DNA from: CAYPEK01 sp964409645
Lineage (GTDB): Bacteria > UBP15 > UBA6099
Length of the DNA stretch: 9,365 nucleotides
NCBI GenBank assembly: GCA_964409645.1
Contig: CAYPEK010000144.1
Span: forward strand, 1-9,365
Direction of reading: 5' to 3'
Below the pieces are notes generated by a model, which saw only the letters and a program-made list of their open reading frames with translations, ran no database searches and was not told where the DNA came from. Positions 1-5,482 of this stretch are shown in pieces. The number at the start of each line of letters is the position of its first letter. The first letter of the stretch is position 1. The position numbers and the translations under genes are program-made.

Positions 1-500
1 CTTCTGTCAACAATGCCGACGCTGAATCCGGCGATGTCGTACTCGCCGTCCGCGTAGAAGCCGGGCATCTCGGCCATTTCGCCGCCGACGAGCGCGCTGC
101 CCGCCTGTCTGCACCCCTCCGCGATTCCGGAGATTACTTCCGCCACCTGTTCCGGTTGCAGACGGCCCATGGCAATGTAGTCGAGAAAGAAAAGCGGTTT
201 CGCGCCGGTGCAGATCACGTCGTTCACGCACATCGCCACGGCGTCGATTCCGACCGTATCGTGCTTGTTTGCGAGAAAAGCAAGTTTCAGTTTCGTGCCG
301 ACTCCATCCGTTCCGGACACGAGTACCGGATCGTCTCCGGCGAGGCCTTTGAGCGAAAACAGGCCGCTGAATCCGCCGAGGCCTGTGAGCACGTTAGGGG
401 TGAAAGTCGAGCGCGCCATGTCGCGTATCAGATCGACGGCCCGTTCGCCCGCGTCTATATCGACGCCTGCTTCTCTGTAAGTTAATGGTTTCTTTTCCAA
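1..500 (-). CDS. purM: Phosphoribosylformylglycinamidine cyclo-ligase (AIR synthetase), 3' end outside window
   Basis: PurM closes the imidazole ring of FGAM with ATP to give AIR, the fifth step of de novo purine synthesis in the cytoplasm. About 166 residues of a usual ~345 are visible; the gene leaves the window at base 1. Seen in the sequence: the PurM-type N-terminus YREAGVDIDAG (residues 8-18), the glycine-rich SGTDGVGTKLKLA (62-74), CVNDVICTGAKPLFFLDY (91-108) and the segment GCRQAGSALVGGEMAEMPGF (129-148), all typical of the family. The start is chosen as TTG at 500-498 because the frame has no ATG, GTG or CTG between the stop of the upstream M23 gene and the conserved region. A GGAAGG stretch sits only 2 nt before it, so the exact start is uncertain. 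It is the last visible gene of the guaB3 operon, 36 nt after the M23 gene and in the same frame as that gene's stop. Identity is secure. Confidence 0.95.
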   Translation of the reverse strand, partial: MEKKPLTYREAGVDIDAGERAVDLIRDMARSTFTPNVLTGLGGFSGLFSLKGLAGDDPVLVSGTDGVGTKLKLAFLANKHDTVGIDAVAMCVNDVICTGAKPLFFLDYIAMGRLQPEQVAEVISGIAEGCRQAGSALVGGEMAEMPGFYADGEYDIAGFSVGIVDR

Positions 501-536
501 GGCCTTCCGTTCGCGCCGGGTGGAGCAGGGGCGTGC

Positions 537-1454
537 CTAAAACATCTGGTCCATATCTTTGAATGTCAGATTAAGGAACCGGGCCGGATTCAACAGCCGG
601 TTCTGGAAACGCACTTCGTAATGGACGTGTTCGCCGGTGGTCGAGCCTGTGCTTCCGGCGTATGCGATAACCTGATTTTTCGAGACGATATCGCCTTGCC
701 TCACAAGATTGGCCGAATTGTGTGCGTACAGAGTCGAAAAACCGCTCGCGTGCTGGATTCCCACAGCCAATCCGTACCCGTATCGCCATCCCGAAAATAC
801 AACTTTTCCCTCAGCCGTGGCGTGTACCGGAGTTCCGGTTCTTGCGCCGATATCGATCCCTTCGTGGAATTCGTAGCTGCCGCTGATCGGGTGCGTGCGG
901 TAGCCGAAGGGTGAGTTGAGCTTTCCGCCGGGCACGGGCGATATCGACGGCACACCGGCATATTTCCGAGACAGAACATTAACTCTATATTCGGCGGCCA
1001 GCACCGAACGTTTTCTGGCTTCGACTTCCCGCCTTAACTCTTCCAGCCGCGCATTCAGCTTTCCTATATCCTCGTGAGTGTAGCTGGACGGCAATCCGTC
1101 GCCGCCGCTGTGGGCCGTGTATTCCACGTATCCGGGCTCAACGCTGATACCTGTTTTCTGCTCTATTCTTTTATTTGTGTCTTTTATTTTTTTAAGATCG
1201 CTTTCGATCTCTTCCGTGTCTTTTATCAGTTTTTTTACCTGCGCGTTTTCCTGCTGGAGCTTGTGGACTTTCACCATCTTGCCTTTAAGCCCCTGATAGC
1301 CCGCGAACAGATATATGTTCACGCCTATCGCGAGCACTATCACAGCCGCCGCGACGTATATGAGGTGGTATGACACGGCGATGTTGTAGAACGCGCGGCC
1401 GACACGCGGCACTATCACCATGTTGAATTTGCGCAATCTGTCGTATTCGTTCAT
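537..1454 (-). CDS. Membrane-anchored M23 (LytM-type) metallopeptidase with coiled coil
   Basis: A 305-residue predicted peptidoglycan endopeptidase. Seen: a short basic cytoplasmic N-terminus, one hydrophobic membrane segment (about residues 31-52), a charged Lys/Glu-rich stretch likely to form a coiled coil (about 57-100), a second helical stretch (about 129-163) and a C-terminal M23 domain (about 175-295). The domain carries its zinc ligands H197 and D201 (in HEGID) and H278 (in HVH), plus H276 and H245 (in YAH), so it looks catalytically intact, unlike EnvC/NlpD-type activators. By family, M23 enzymes cut peptide cross-links in the cell wall; here the active domain should lie outside the inner membrane. 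ATG follows the stop of the upstream peptidase gene by 3 nt with no clear Shine-Dalgarno sequence, suggesting translational coupling. The exact bond cut and its biological role (division, elongation or sporulation-like remodelling) cannot be told. Confidence 0.93.
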   Translation of the reverse strand: MNEYDRLRKFNMVIVPRVGRAFYNIAVSYHLIYVAAAVIVLAIGVNIYLFAGYQGLKGKMVKVHKLQQENAQVKKLIKDTEEIESDLKKIKDTNKRIEQKTGISVEPGYVEYTAHSGGDGLPSSYTHEDIGKLNARLEELRREVEARKRSVLAAEYRVNVLSRKYAGVPSISPVPGGKLNSPFGYRTHPISGSYEFHEGIDIGARTGTPVHATAEGKVVFSGWRYGYGLAVGIQHASGFSTLYAHNSANLVRQGDIVSKNQVIAYAGSTGSTTGEHVHYEVRFQNRLLNPARFLNLTFKDMDQMF

Positions 1455-1457
1455 TTT

Positions 1458-2117
1458 TTATACGGAGTGCGGGTTGCGCTCCCACTCCTTTCCCGGAAAT
1501 TCATCGAAAATGATGCATGGCAGCCGGGGCAATCCCATTAGCCTCATGGCGAACGAATGCGCCGCGATCTCGGAAAGCATCGTGAGGCTCTTTTCGATTT
1601 TTATAAGCTTCAAATCCACGATCGGCACTTTATAACTCAGGTTGATGTAGCAAAAAGTCTGTCTCTCGATGTGGTGATAGAGTTCGTGTGCGACACAGAT
1701 GTTTGTCAGGTTCGAGAGGAACGTCCGCCCGACCTTGTCTTTTTTTGGAAGCCTCTCGCGGAACATCCTGAGCCTGTTTTCAAAAACTGTTATTGTTGGC
1801 GGCTTAGGTGTGTACTGCGAGAGAATGTTTATCGCACCGGGCTTCGACGAGTAACTGATGTCGAACAGCACCCGGACTTTCATCATTTTCGAGATTTTAA
1901 GCGGTTCGGAGCATCCGCAGATGTCTATCAATTCCTCCGCGTTCGCGGCGCCTGTGTTTAGCGCGATCGAGGTCAGTTCATCCGCCGTGTTTTCCGCGAG
2001 CCGGTGATAGAGCGGGTCCGTCTTCAACAGATCAAGCGCAAGGGCTGAATCTTCCTCGCACCAGTCGTAGTCAAATACAGGCTTACGGCTTCTGTTTTGT
2101 ATGTATTTATGATCCAT
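1458..2117 (-). CDS. Solo HExxH zinc peptidase, ImmA/IrrE-like
   Basis: A 219-residue protein that I recognise only at motif level. HELYH (residues 144-148) is a HExxH zinc-binding and catalytic site, with H144 and H148 as ligands and E145 as the general base. It is followed by E183-x2-A-x2-FA-x2-LM-x2-P (183-197), which matches the third-ligand helix of ImmA/IrrE-family (COG2856-like) peptidases. There is no signal peptide, no membrane segment and no visible helix-turn-helix domain; the first ~90 residues are of unknown fold. By family, such enzymes cleave regulators such as phage repressors or DdrO, but the target here is unknown. The gene lies between guaB3 and the M23 gene, with a 15 nt gap on one side and 3 nt on the other, so it is probably co-transcribed. 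ATG at 2117 has no clear Shine-Dalgarno sequence. It could instead be a divergent metallopeptidase family sharing only the catalytic core. Confidence 0.8.
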   Translation of the reverse strand: MDHKYIQNRSRKPVFDYDWCEEDSALALDLLKTDPLYHRLAENTADELTSIALNTGAANAEELIDICGCSEPLKISKMMKVRVLFDISYSSKPGAINILSQYTPKPPTITVFENRLRMFRERLPKKDKVGRTFLSNLTNICVAHELYHHIERQTFCYINLSYKVPIVDLKLIKIEKSLTMLSEIAAHSFAMRLMGLPRLPCIIFDEFPGKEWERNPHSV

Positions 2118-2132
2118 AAATTAGTGACTTGC

Positions 2133-3296
2133 TCAGCGGCCCATTCCGACCCGCTGCGAACTCTGTAGTAGTTTTCCTTCAGTCATGAATGAAGTTGAAA
2201 CAACCAGTTCCGCCTTTTGCAGTTCGGCAATGTTGCGTGCCCCGCACAGCCCCATGCAGTTCTTCACGGAGCCGAGCAGATTCTGCGATCCGTCGTCCAC
2301 GAGTGACGGCCCGAGAAGGATGTTCTTGAGAGGCCCGCAGACTCCGACTTTGACGCGCGTCCCGCGCGGCAGCGCCGCGTGCGATGTCGCCATTCCCCAG
2401 TGGTAGCCGCGCCCCGGCGCTTCTTCGGCGCGAGCGAACGGCGATCCGATCATAACTCCATCCGCACCGGCCGCGAACGCCTTGCAGATGTCGCCGCCGA
2501 CGCGCATTCCGCCGTCCGTGATAACCGCCACGTGGCGGCCTGTCTTTTTCTCGTAATCTTCGCGTGCCGCTGCCGCATCCGCTGTCGCAGTCATCTGCGG
2601 AACGCCGATTCCGAGCACTCCGCGCGTTGTGCATGCCGCGCCCGGTCCAACTCCCACGAGTATGCCGGCAACTCCCGCTTCCATAAGCGCTATAGACACC
2701 TTATAAGTCACGCAGTTCCCGACAAGGACAGGTTTTTTGAAATTCTTGCAGAATTTATCGATTTCTAAGGATTTTACTTTTGAAGATATGTGTTTTGTCG
2801 ATGTAACCGTGGATGCGATGACGAAAATGTCCACGCCGGCTTCGGCGGCGATAGCGCCGAACCGTTCCGCATCCTGAGGAATCGATGCGACCGAGCAGAT
2901 CACGCCGGTGCTTCTGATCTCTTCGATTCGTTTCGAGATCAGTTCCTCTTTGATCGGTGTTCTGTACGCCTGCTGGATGAAAGGTGTCGCTTCAAGCGGT
3001 TCCCTTTTCGCTATCTCGTCGAGTATCTCGCCGGGGTTGTCGAATCGTGTCTGAAGTCCGTGCAGGTTCAGTACCGCTAACCCGCCGAGCTTGCCCATCT
3101 CGATGGCAAACTTTACATCGACAACTCCATCCATCGCGGACGCGAGAAACGGCACGTTAAGAGTGTACTCTCCTATCTTCAATTCCGTTTCCGCATCTTC
3201 CGGATCGGTTGTCACATCGGATGGTACGATCGATACGTCGTCAAATCCGTATGCCTGTCTTACTTTCCTGTAGCCGCCAATTAGTATCTCTTCCAT
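2133..3296 (-). CDS. guaB3: GuaB3-family IMP dehydrogenase
   Basis: A 387-residue TIM-barrel protein of the IMP dehydrogenase/GMP reductase superfamily. Seen, numbered from ATG 3296: YGFDDVSIVPS near the N-terminus, SAMDGVVDV (about 53-61), the catalytic loop GVGPGAACTTRGVLGIG with presumed nucleophile C222, the IMP phosphate-binding VITDGGMRVGGD (about 258-269), EEAPGRGYHWGMA (about 291-303) and a C-terminal TEGKLLQSSQRVGMG. No CBS pair is present: a short insert (about 84-130) stands where canonical GuaB carries its CBS domains, and the flap region is short. These traits are those of GuaB3, which is described as oxidising IMP to XMP with NAD+, the first step towards GMP. Reading could also begin at an in-frame TTG at 3305, but that codon lies between the -10 box and the predicted transcription start, so ATG 3296 is preferred. 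It is the first gene of the operon that ends in purM. Confidence 0.93.
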   Translation of the reverse strand: MEEILIGGYRKVRQAYGFDDVSIVPSDVTTDPEDAETELKIGEYTLNVPFLASAMDGVVDVKFAIEMGKLGGLAVLNLHGLQTRFDNPGEILDEIAKREPLEATPFIQQAYRTPIKEELISKRIEEIRSTGVICSVASIPQDAERFGAIAAEAGVDIFVIASTVTSTKHISSKVKSLEIDKFCKNFKKPVLVGNCVTYKVSIALMEAGVAGILVGVGPGAACTTRGVLGIGVPQMTATADAAAAREDYEKKTGRHVAVITDGGMRVGGDICKAFAAGADGVMIGSPFARAEEAPGRGYHWGMATSHAALPRGTRVKVGVCGPLKNILLGPSLVDDGSQNLLGSVKNCMGLCGARNIAELQKAELVVSTSFMTEGKLLQSSQRVGMGR

Positions 3297-3305
3297 AGTG
3301 CGCAA

Positions 3306-3334
3306 ATATTATCAAAATACCCCTGTTTTGTCAA
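3306..3334 (-). promoter_or_regulatory. Sigma70-type promoter of guaB3 operon, predicted leaderless
   Basis: On the minus strand, TTGACA (3334-3329, perfect -35) is followed by a 17-nt spacer and TAATAT (3311-3306, 4 of 6 to TATAAT). A GATAAT overlapping it with a 15-nt spacer is an alternative -10. Transcription should start near 3299, leaving about 3 nt before the ATG at 3296. No Shine-Dalgarno sequence fits that ATG, which agrees with a leaderless message. The location is inferred from consensus matches only. Confidence 0.72.
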
Positions 3335-3464
3335 CTCGATTTTTATATTATCTATATTGTATAGTAATTACATTATTATTATAACAACCTCCGATTTTGA
3401 TTTGGTGTCTTATTGATTTGTCGATTAGGTTGATATTGCCATAGAAAGCGTTGTTTTGACCATA

Positions 3465-3494
3465 ATAAAGCACGATAAAGCATGATTAAGCACG
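3465..3494 (+). repeat. Three 10-bp tandem repeats (iteron-like)
   Basis: Three contiguous decamers, ATAAAGCACG, ATAAAGCATG and ATTAAGCACG, differ from the first at one position each. The period of one helical turn would place any bound protein on the same face of the DNA. They lie between an AT-rich tract and the DnaA-box-like cluster. No binding protein can be named from the sequence. Confidence 0.75.
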
Positions 3495-3506
3495 CGTATT
3501 GCATTG

Positions 3507-3615
3507 TTTTCAACATCCAACTAACATGTTTTTTGTCTGATTTTTATTATCTGACCCGTTTTTCAACAGAGTTATTAACTTATTAACAAGCTGCAATTGT
3601 TGATTTTGTGGATAA
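3507..3615. promoter_or_regulatory. Cluster of DnaA-box-like sites with one perfect DnaA box
   Basis: The perfect box TTATCCACA is on the minus strand (read as TGTGGATAA at 3607-3615). On the plus strand lie TTTTCAACA at 3507-3515 and again at 3560-3568 (one mismatch to TTTTCCACA), TTATTAACT at 3572-3580 and TTATTAACA at 3580-3588. The last three stand nearly head to tail, in the spacing often seen in DnaA box arrays. The perfect box is seen directly; the others are weak matches whose significance is inferred from clustering, and AT-rich DNA produces such matches by chance. Confidence 0.5.
3572..3587 (+). repeat. Tandem 8-bp duplication TTATTAAC x2
   Basis: Two identical octamers TTATTAAC are joined end to end inside the DnaA-box-like cluster. 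Each matches the first part of a degenerate DnaA box (TTATNNAC). They may be paired weak boxes or a simple chance repeat in AT-rich DNA. Confidence 0.7.
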
Positions 3616-3639
3616 ACTATCTGTTCTAAGTGTAGAGCA

Positions 3640-3655
3640 GTTAAAATAATTTAAC
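3640..3655. repeat. Short inverted repeat GTTAAA-ATAA-TTTAAC
   Basis: Perfect 6-bp arms flank a 4-nt loop. There is no GC-rich stem and no T-run in the direction of the HD-GYP gene, so it is not a convincing intrinsic terminator. It could be a small operator, part of a melting region, or chance. Confidence 0.5.
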
Positions 3656-3717
3656 AAAACATTTAAATGAGTATATGTGGAATAAAAAACTATTTTGCAG
3701 ATGCGATTTCTTCAGAT

Positions 3718-4803
3718 TTATTCGGAAAGAATGTCGATGACTTCTTCGATGAAAAGTGAATAGTTGTTCGGATATGCGAGGTCGATCCTTAAAGGTTCAA
3801 TATTATTGCCCGCAGCATCTTTTGTGAGCTTTATGATTGGCCGGAACGGGTTGTTTTCCGTGACGCCTACAACTGTCCCGGTGTAGTTGTTGTTAAGTCT
3901 GATAATACTTTGAACCGGGAAAATCGATAGTGTCGATAGGACGGTCCTGAGAATAGCCGGGTCGAATCCGCGGTCCGCTGTGAGTGCTTTGAGTGCGCGG
4001 CGCGGAGGCGACTGCTCTCTATGTGCTCTCGGCTCTCGGATCGCCGCATAAACATCAGCCACCGCAACGATCCTGCCGAAAAGCGAAATCATGTTTCCTT
4101 TTACGCCTTCCGGATAACCGCCGCCGTCCATCCGTTCGTGGTGCGAGTAAACCGCGTTTATGATCGACTCCTTGGTGTCGGGATTCTTTTTGAGTATTGC
4201 CGCGCCAAGATCGGCATGGTCGGATACGACTTTGCGGTCCTCCGGGGTCAAAGGCCCGTCGTGTGAATAGACCGATGGCGGGATAACGGTCATACCGATG
4301 TCTGCCATCAAAGCGGCGGCGCCGAGCTCTTCGAGTTCGAAGTTCGCCAGCCCGTGTTTCATTCCGATCAGAAGTGCGAGTACGGCTGTGTTCACGGCGT
4401 GGGCGTAAAGGTAGTTGTCCATCATTCTCATCCCGGCGAGTTTGAAGAGAATGTCGGGGTCGGCTATCAGATCGTTCATTATTATTGTGAGTGTTTTTTC
4501 CGTTTCGGCGGCTTTCGGTGTGTCTCCAAGCGCTACCTTGTCGATGAAGTCGCTTTTGATCGCAAGTGTAGCTTCTTTTACGTCGTTGAATTCGCGGATG
4601 AGCTCTGAAACCCATTCCTCAGCGTATCTGTCTCCGCCGCCGGGCGTGATTATGTTGACCGTTTCAATTCCGGATTGCTTCAGTTTTTCTATGACTGCGA
4701 CGTTGGCGAAAGTGCCGGCCGGATAAATGCCGCTGTCTTTTGCAACGACGGGCCGGCTCAACTGCATGCCGGGTTCCAGCATTTCCAAAGGTATCTGTTT
4801 CAA
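3718..4803 (-). CDS. HD-GYP domain protein with altered HD motif
   Basis: A 361-residue cytoplasmic protein. Residues 1-52 (LEPGMQLSRPV, then YPAGT) resemble the DUF3391-type N-terminal module found before HD-GYP domains. The HD-GYP domain spans about 125-300 and ends in the usual C-terminal RLNNNYTGTVVGV strand region. By family it would hydrolyse cyclic di-GMP or a related dinucleotide. Seen motifs: H135, H196 (SDHADLG), HHERMDGGGYP (221-231) and VADVY with D250. The HD pair itself reads ADIG (167-170), so the metal-ligand histidine is alanine while D168 is kept, and the usual following lysine is M171. The tail motif after D250 is also unusual (REPRAHREQSPP). Activity may therefore be reduced or lost, leaving a binding role. 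The start is TTG at 4803 because AAAGGA precedes it by 7 nt. No receiver or PAS domain is attached. Confidence 0.9.
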   Translation of the reverse strand: MKQIPLEMLEPGMQLSRPVVAKDSGIYPAGTFANVAVIEKLKQSGIETVNIITPGGGDRYAEEWVSELIREFNDVKEATLAIKSDFIDKVALGDTPKAAETEKTLTIIMNDLIADPDILFKLAGMRMMDNYLYAHAVNTAVLALLIGMKHGLANFELEELGAAALMADIGMTVIPPSVYSHDGPLTPEDRKVVSDHADLGAAILKKNPDTKESIINAVYSHHERMDGGGYPEGVKGNMISLFGRIVAVADVYAAIREPRAHREQSPPRRALKALTADRGFDPAILRTVLSTLSIFPVQSIIRLNNNYTGTVVGVTENNPFRPIIKLTKDAAGNNIEPLRIDLAYPNNYSLFIEEVIDILSE

Positions 4804-4810
4804 TTACGGT

Positions 4811-4816
4811 TCCTTT
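4811..4816 (-). promoter_or_regulatory. Shine-Dalgarno of the HD-GYP gene (fixes a TTG start)
   Basis: AAAGGA on the minus strand ends 7 nt before TTG 4803. The first in-frame ATG is codon 8, inside the conserved LEMLEPGM segment, so the TTG is the supported start. Confidence 0.75.
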
Positions 4817-4840
4817 CGGCCAACTAGCGAACTTACCATT

Positions 4841-4868
4841 ATTGTACTTTTAAAGAGGATAAAATCAA
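4841..4868 (-). promoter_or_regulatory. Probable promoter of the HD-GYP gene
   Basis: On the minus strand, TTGATT (4868-4863, 4 of 6 to TTGACA) is followed by a 16-nt spacer and TACAAT (4846-4841, 5 of 6 to TATAAT). The expected start near 4834 gives a leader of about 30 nt that contains the Shine-Dalgarno sequence. Confidence 0.6.
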
Positions 4869-4928
4869 AATTTCCTGCCGATTTAAAAATTAAACTGTTC
4901 ACGGGCAGGTATGGAGAGAGTGCGATTC

Positions 4929-4957
4929 TTTACATTGCCAATGATGTCGGATATTAT
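4929..4957 (+). promoter_or_regulatory. Probable promoter of the rpiB-nnr-alr operon
   Basis: TTTACA (4929-4934, 5 of 6) is followed by exactly 17 nt and TATTAT (4952-4957, 5 of 6). The predicted start near 4964 gives a leader of about 54 nt with the rpiB Shine-Dalgarno sequence. It diverges from the HD-GYP promoter; the two -35 boxes are about 60 bp apart. Confidence 0.68.
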
Positions 4958-5003
4958 GAAATGATTGCCGTGGTGAGAATGAACGGGGAGTAAACAGGAC
5001 GAC

Positions 5004-5009
5004 AGGAGG
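5004..5009 (+). promoter_or_regulatory. Consensus Shine-Dalgarno of rpiB (fixes a GTG start)
   Basis: A perfect AGGAGG lies 8 nt before GTG 5018, which supports GTG rather than any downstream ATG as the rpiB start. Confidence 0.85.
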
Positions 5010-5017
5010 CTACGGAC

Positions 5018-5455
5018 GTGCCGGAAAAAATTAAGTTGGCTATGGGAAGCGATCATGCGGGATACGGCTTGAAAAAGTATCTTGCCGAAAAATTAGCGGC
5101 TGAAGGTTACGAGATTATCGACGTCGGCACGAATTCGGCGGACTCGGTGGATTATCCTGTGTACGCCCGTGCGGCGTCTGAGAAGGTAGCGTCCGGCGAG
5201 TGCGGGCTTGGGATTCTTGTATGCGGCTCGGGTGTCGGAATGAGCATGGTTGCCAACAAGGTGCGCGGAGTGCGCGCGGTCGTGTGCACGGAGCCGCTTT
5301 CGGCGAAGATGTCGCGGATGCACAACAACTCGAACGTGTTGTGCATCGGGGAGCGAATGGTAGGGATCGGGATGGCATGGGAGATTGTCTCGACGTGGCT
5401 CGGCACTCAATTCGAGGGCGGCAGACACGAAAAACGAATTGCCATGTTTGAGTAA
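5018..5455 (+). CDS. rpiB: Ribose-5-phosphate isomerase B
   Basis: RpiB interconverts ribose 5-phosphate and ribulose 5-phosphate in the pentose phosphate pathway, which supplies the ribose for purine synthesis. The 145-residue length is normal for the RpiB/LacAB family. Seen: GSDHAGYGLK (10-19, with D12 and H13), VDYPVYA (44-50), CGSGVGMSM (69-77) with the catalytic cysteine C69, CTEPLSAKMSRMHNNSNVL (90-108) with H102, and GER at 111-113. The HNNSNVL segment and the CGSG loop favour RpiB over LacA/LacB, though substrate use on other sugars, such as allose phosphate, cannot be excluded. It is the first gene behind the plus-strand promoter and is followed 27 nt later by nnr. Confidence 0.95.
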   Translation: MPEKIKLAMGSDHAGYGLKKYLAEKLAAEGYEIIDVGTNSADSVDYPVYARAASEKVASGECGLGILVCGSGVGMSMVANKVRGVRAVVCTEPLSAKMSRMHNNSNVLCIGERMVGIGMAWEIVSTWLGTQFEGGRHEKRIAMFE

Positions 5456-5482
5456 GTAGTTGCCAGACGGAGAATAACGACG

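Larger units (their letters stand above)
3335..3717. other. AT-rich non-coding spacer, candidate replication origin
   Basis: This ~380 bp stretch has no credible gene; its only open frames are very short. It is far more AT-rich than its neighbours. From left to right it holds a 46-nt segment (3341-3386) with only 5 G/C bases, a triple 10-bp tandem repeat (3465-3494), a cluster of DnaA-box-like 9-mers (3507-3615) ending in one perfect TTATCCACA, and a second AT-rich segment (3640-3700) with a short inverted repeat. A DnaA box cluster beside an easily melted AT-rich region is the usual layout of bacterial oriC. Against this, neither dnaA nor dnaN is in view. A DnaA-regulated or merely AT-rich spacer remains possible. 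Confidence 0.45.

Noticed and set aside
3465..3494. CRISPR array
   Set aside because: The repeats are 10 bp long, contiguous and lack spacers; no cas gene is near.
3640..3655. Intrinsic terminator for the HD-GYP transcript
   Set aside because: The inverted repeat has AT-only stems apart from the end pair and no following U-tract on the minus strand. I found no other convincing hairpin terminator in the gap.
3667..3759. Plus-strand 30-codon open frame at the right end of the AT-rich gap
   Set aside because: It has no Shine-Dalgarno sequence, is low in complexity and runs antisense into the end of the HD-GYP gene.
4727..4993. Plus-strand 88-codon open frame between the HD-GYP gene and rpiB
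   Set aside because: Its first part is antisense to the HD-GYP gene. The remainder (from about 4829) has no usable start with a Shine-Dalgarno sequence and lies over both the HD-GYP and rpiB promoters. The tail looks mildly protein-like, so comparison with relatives would still settle it.
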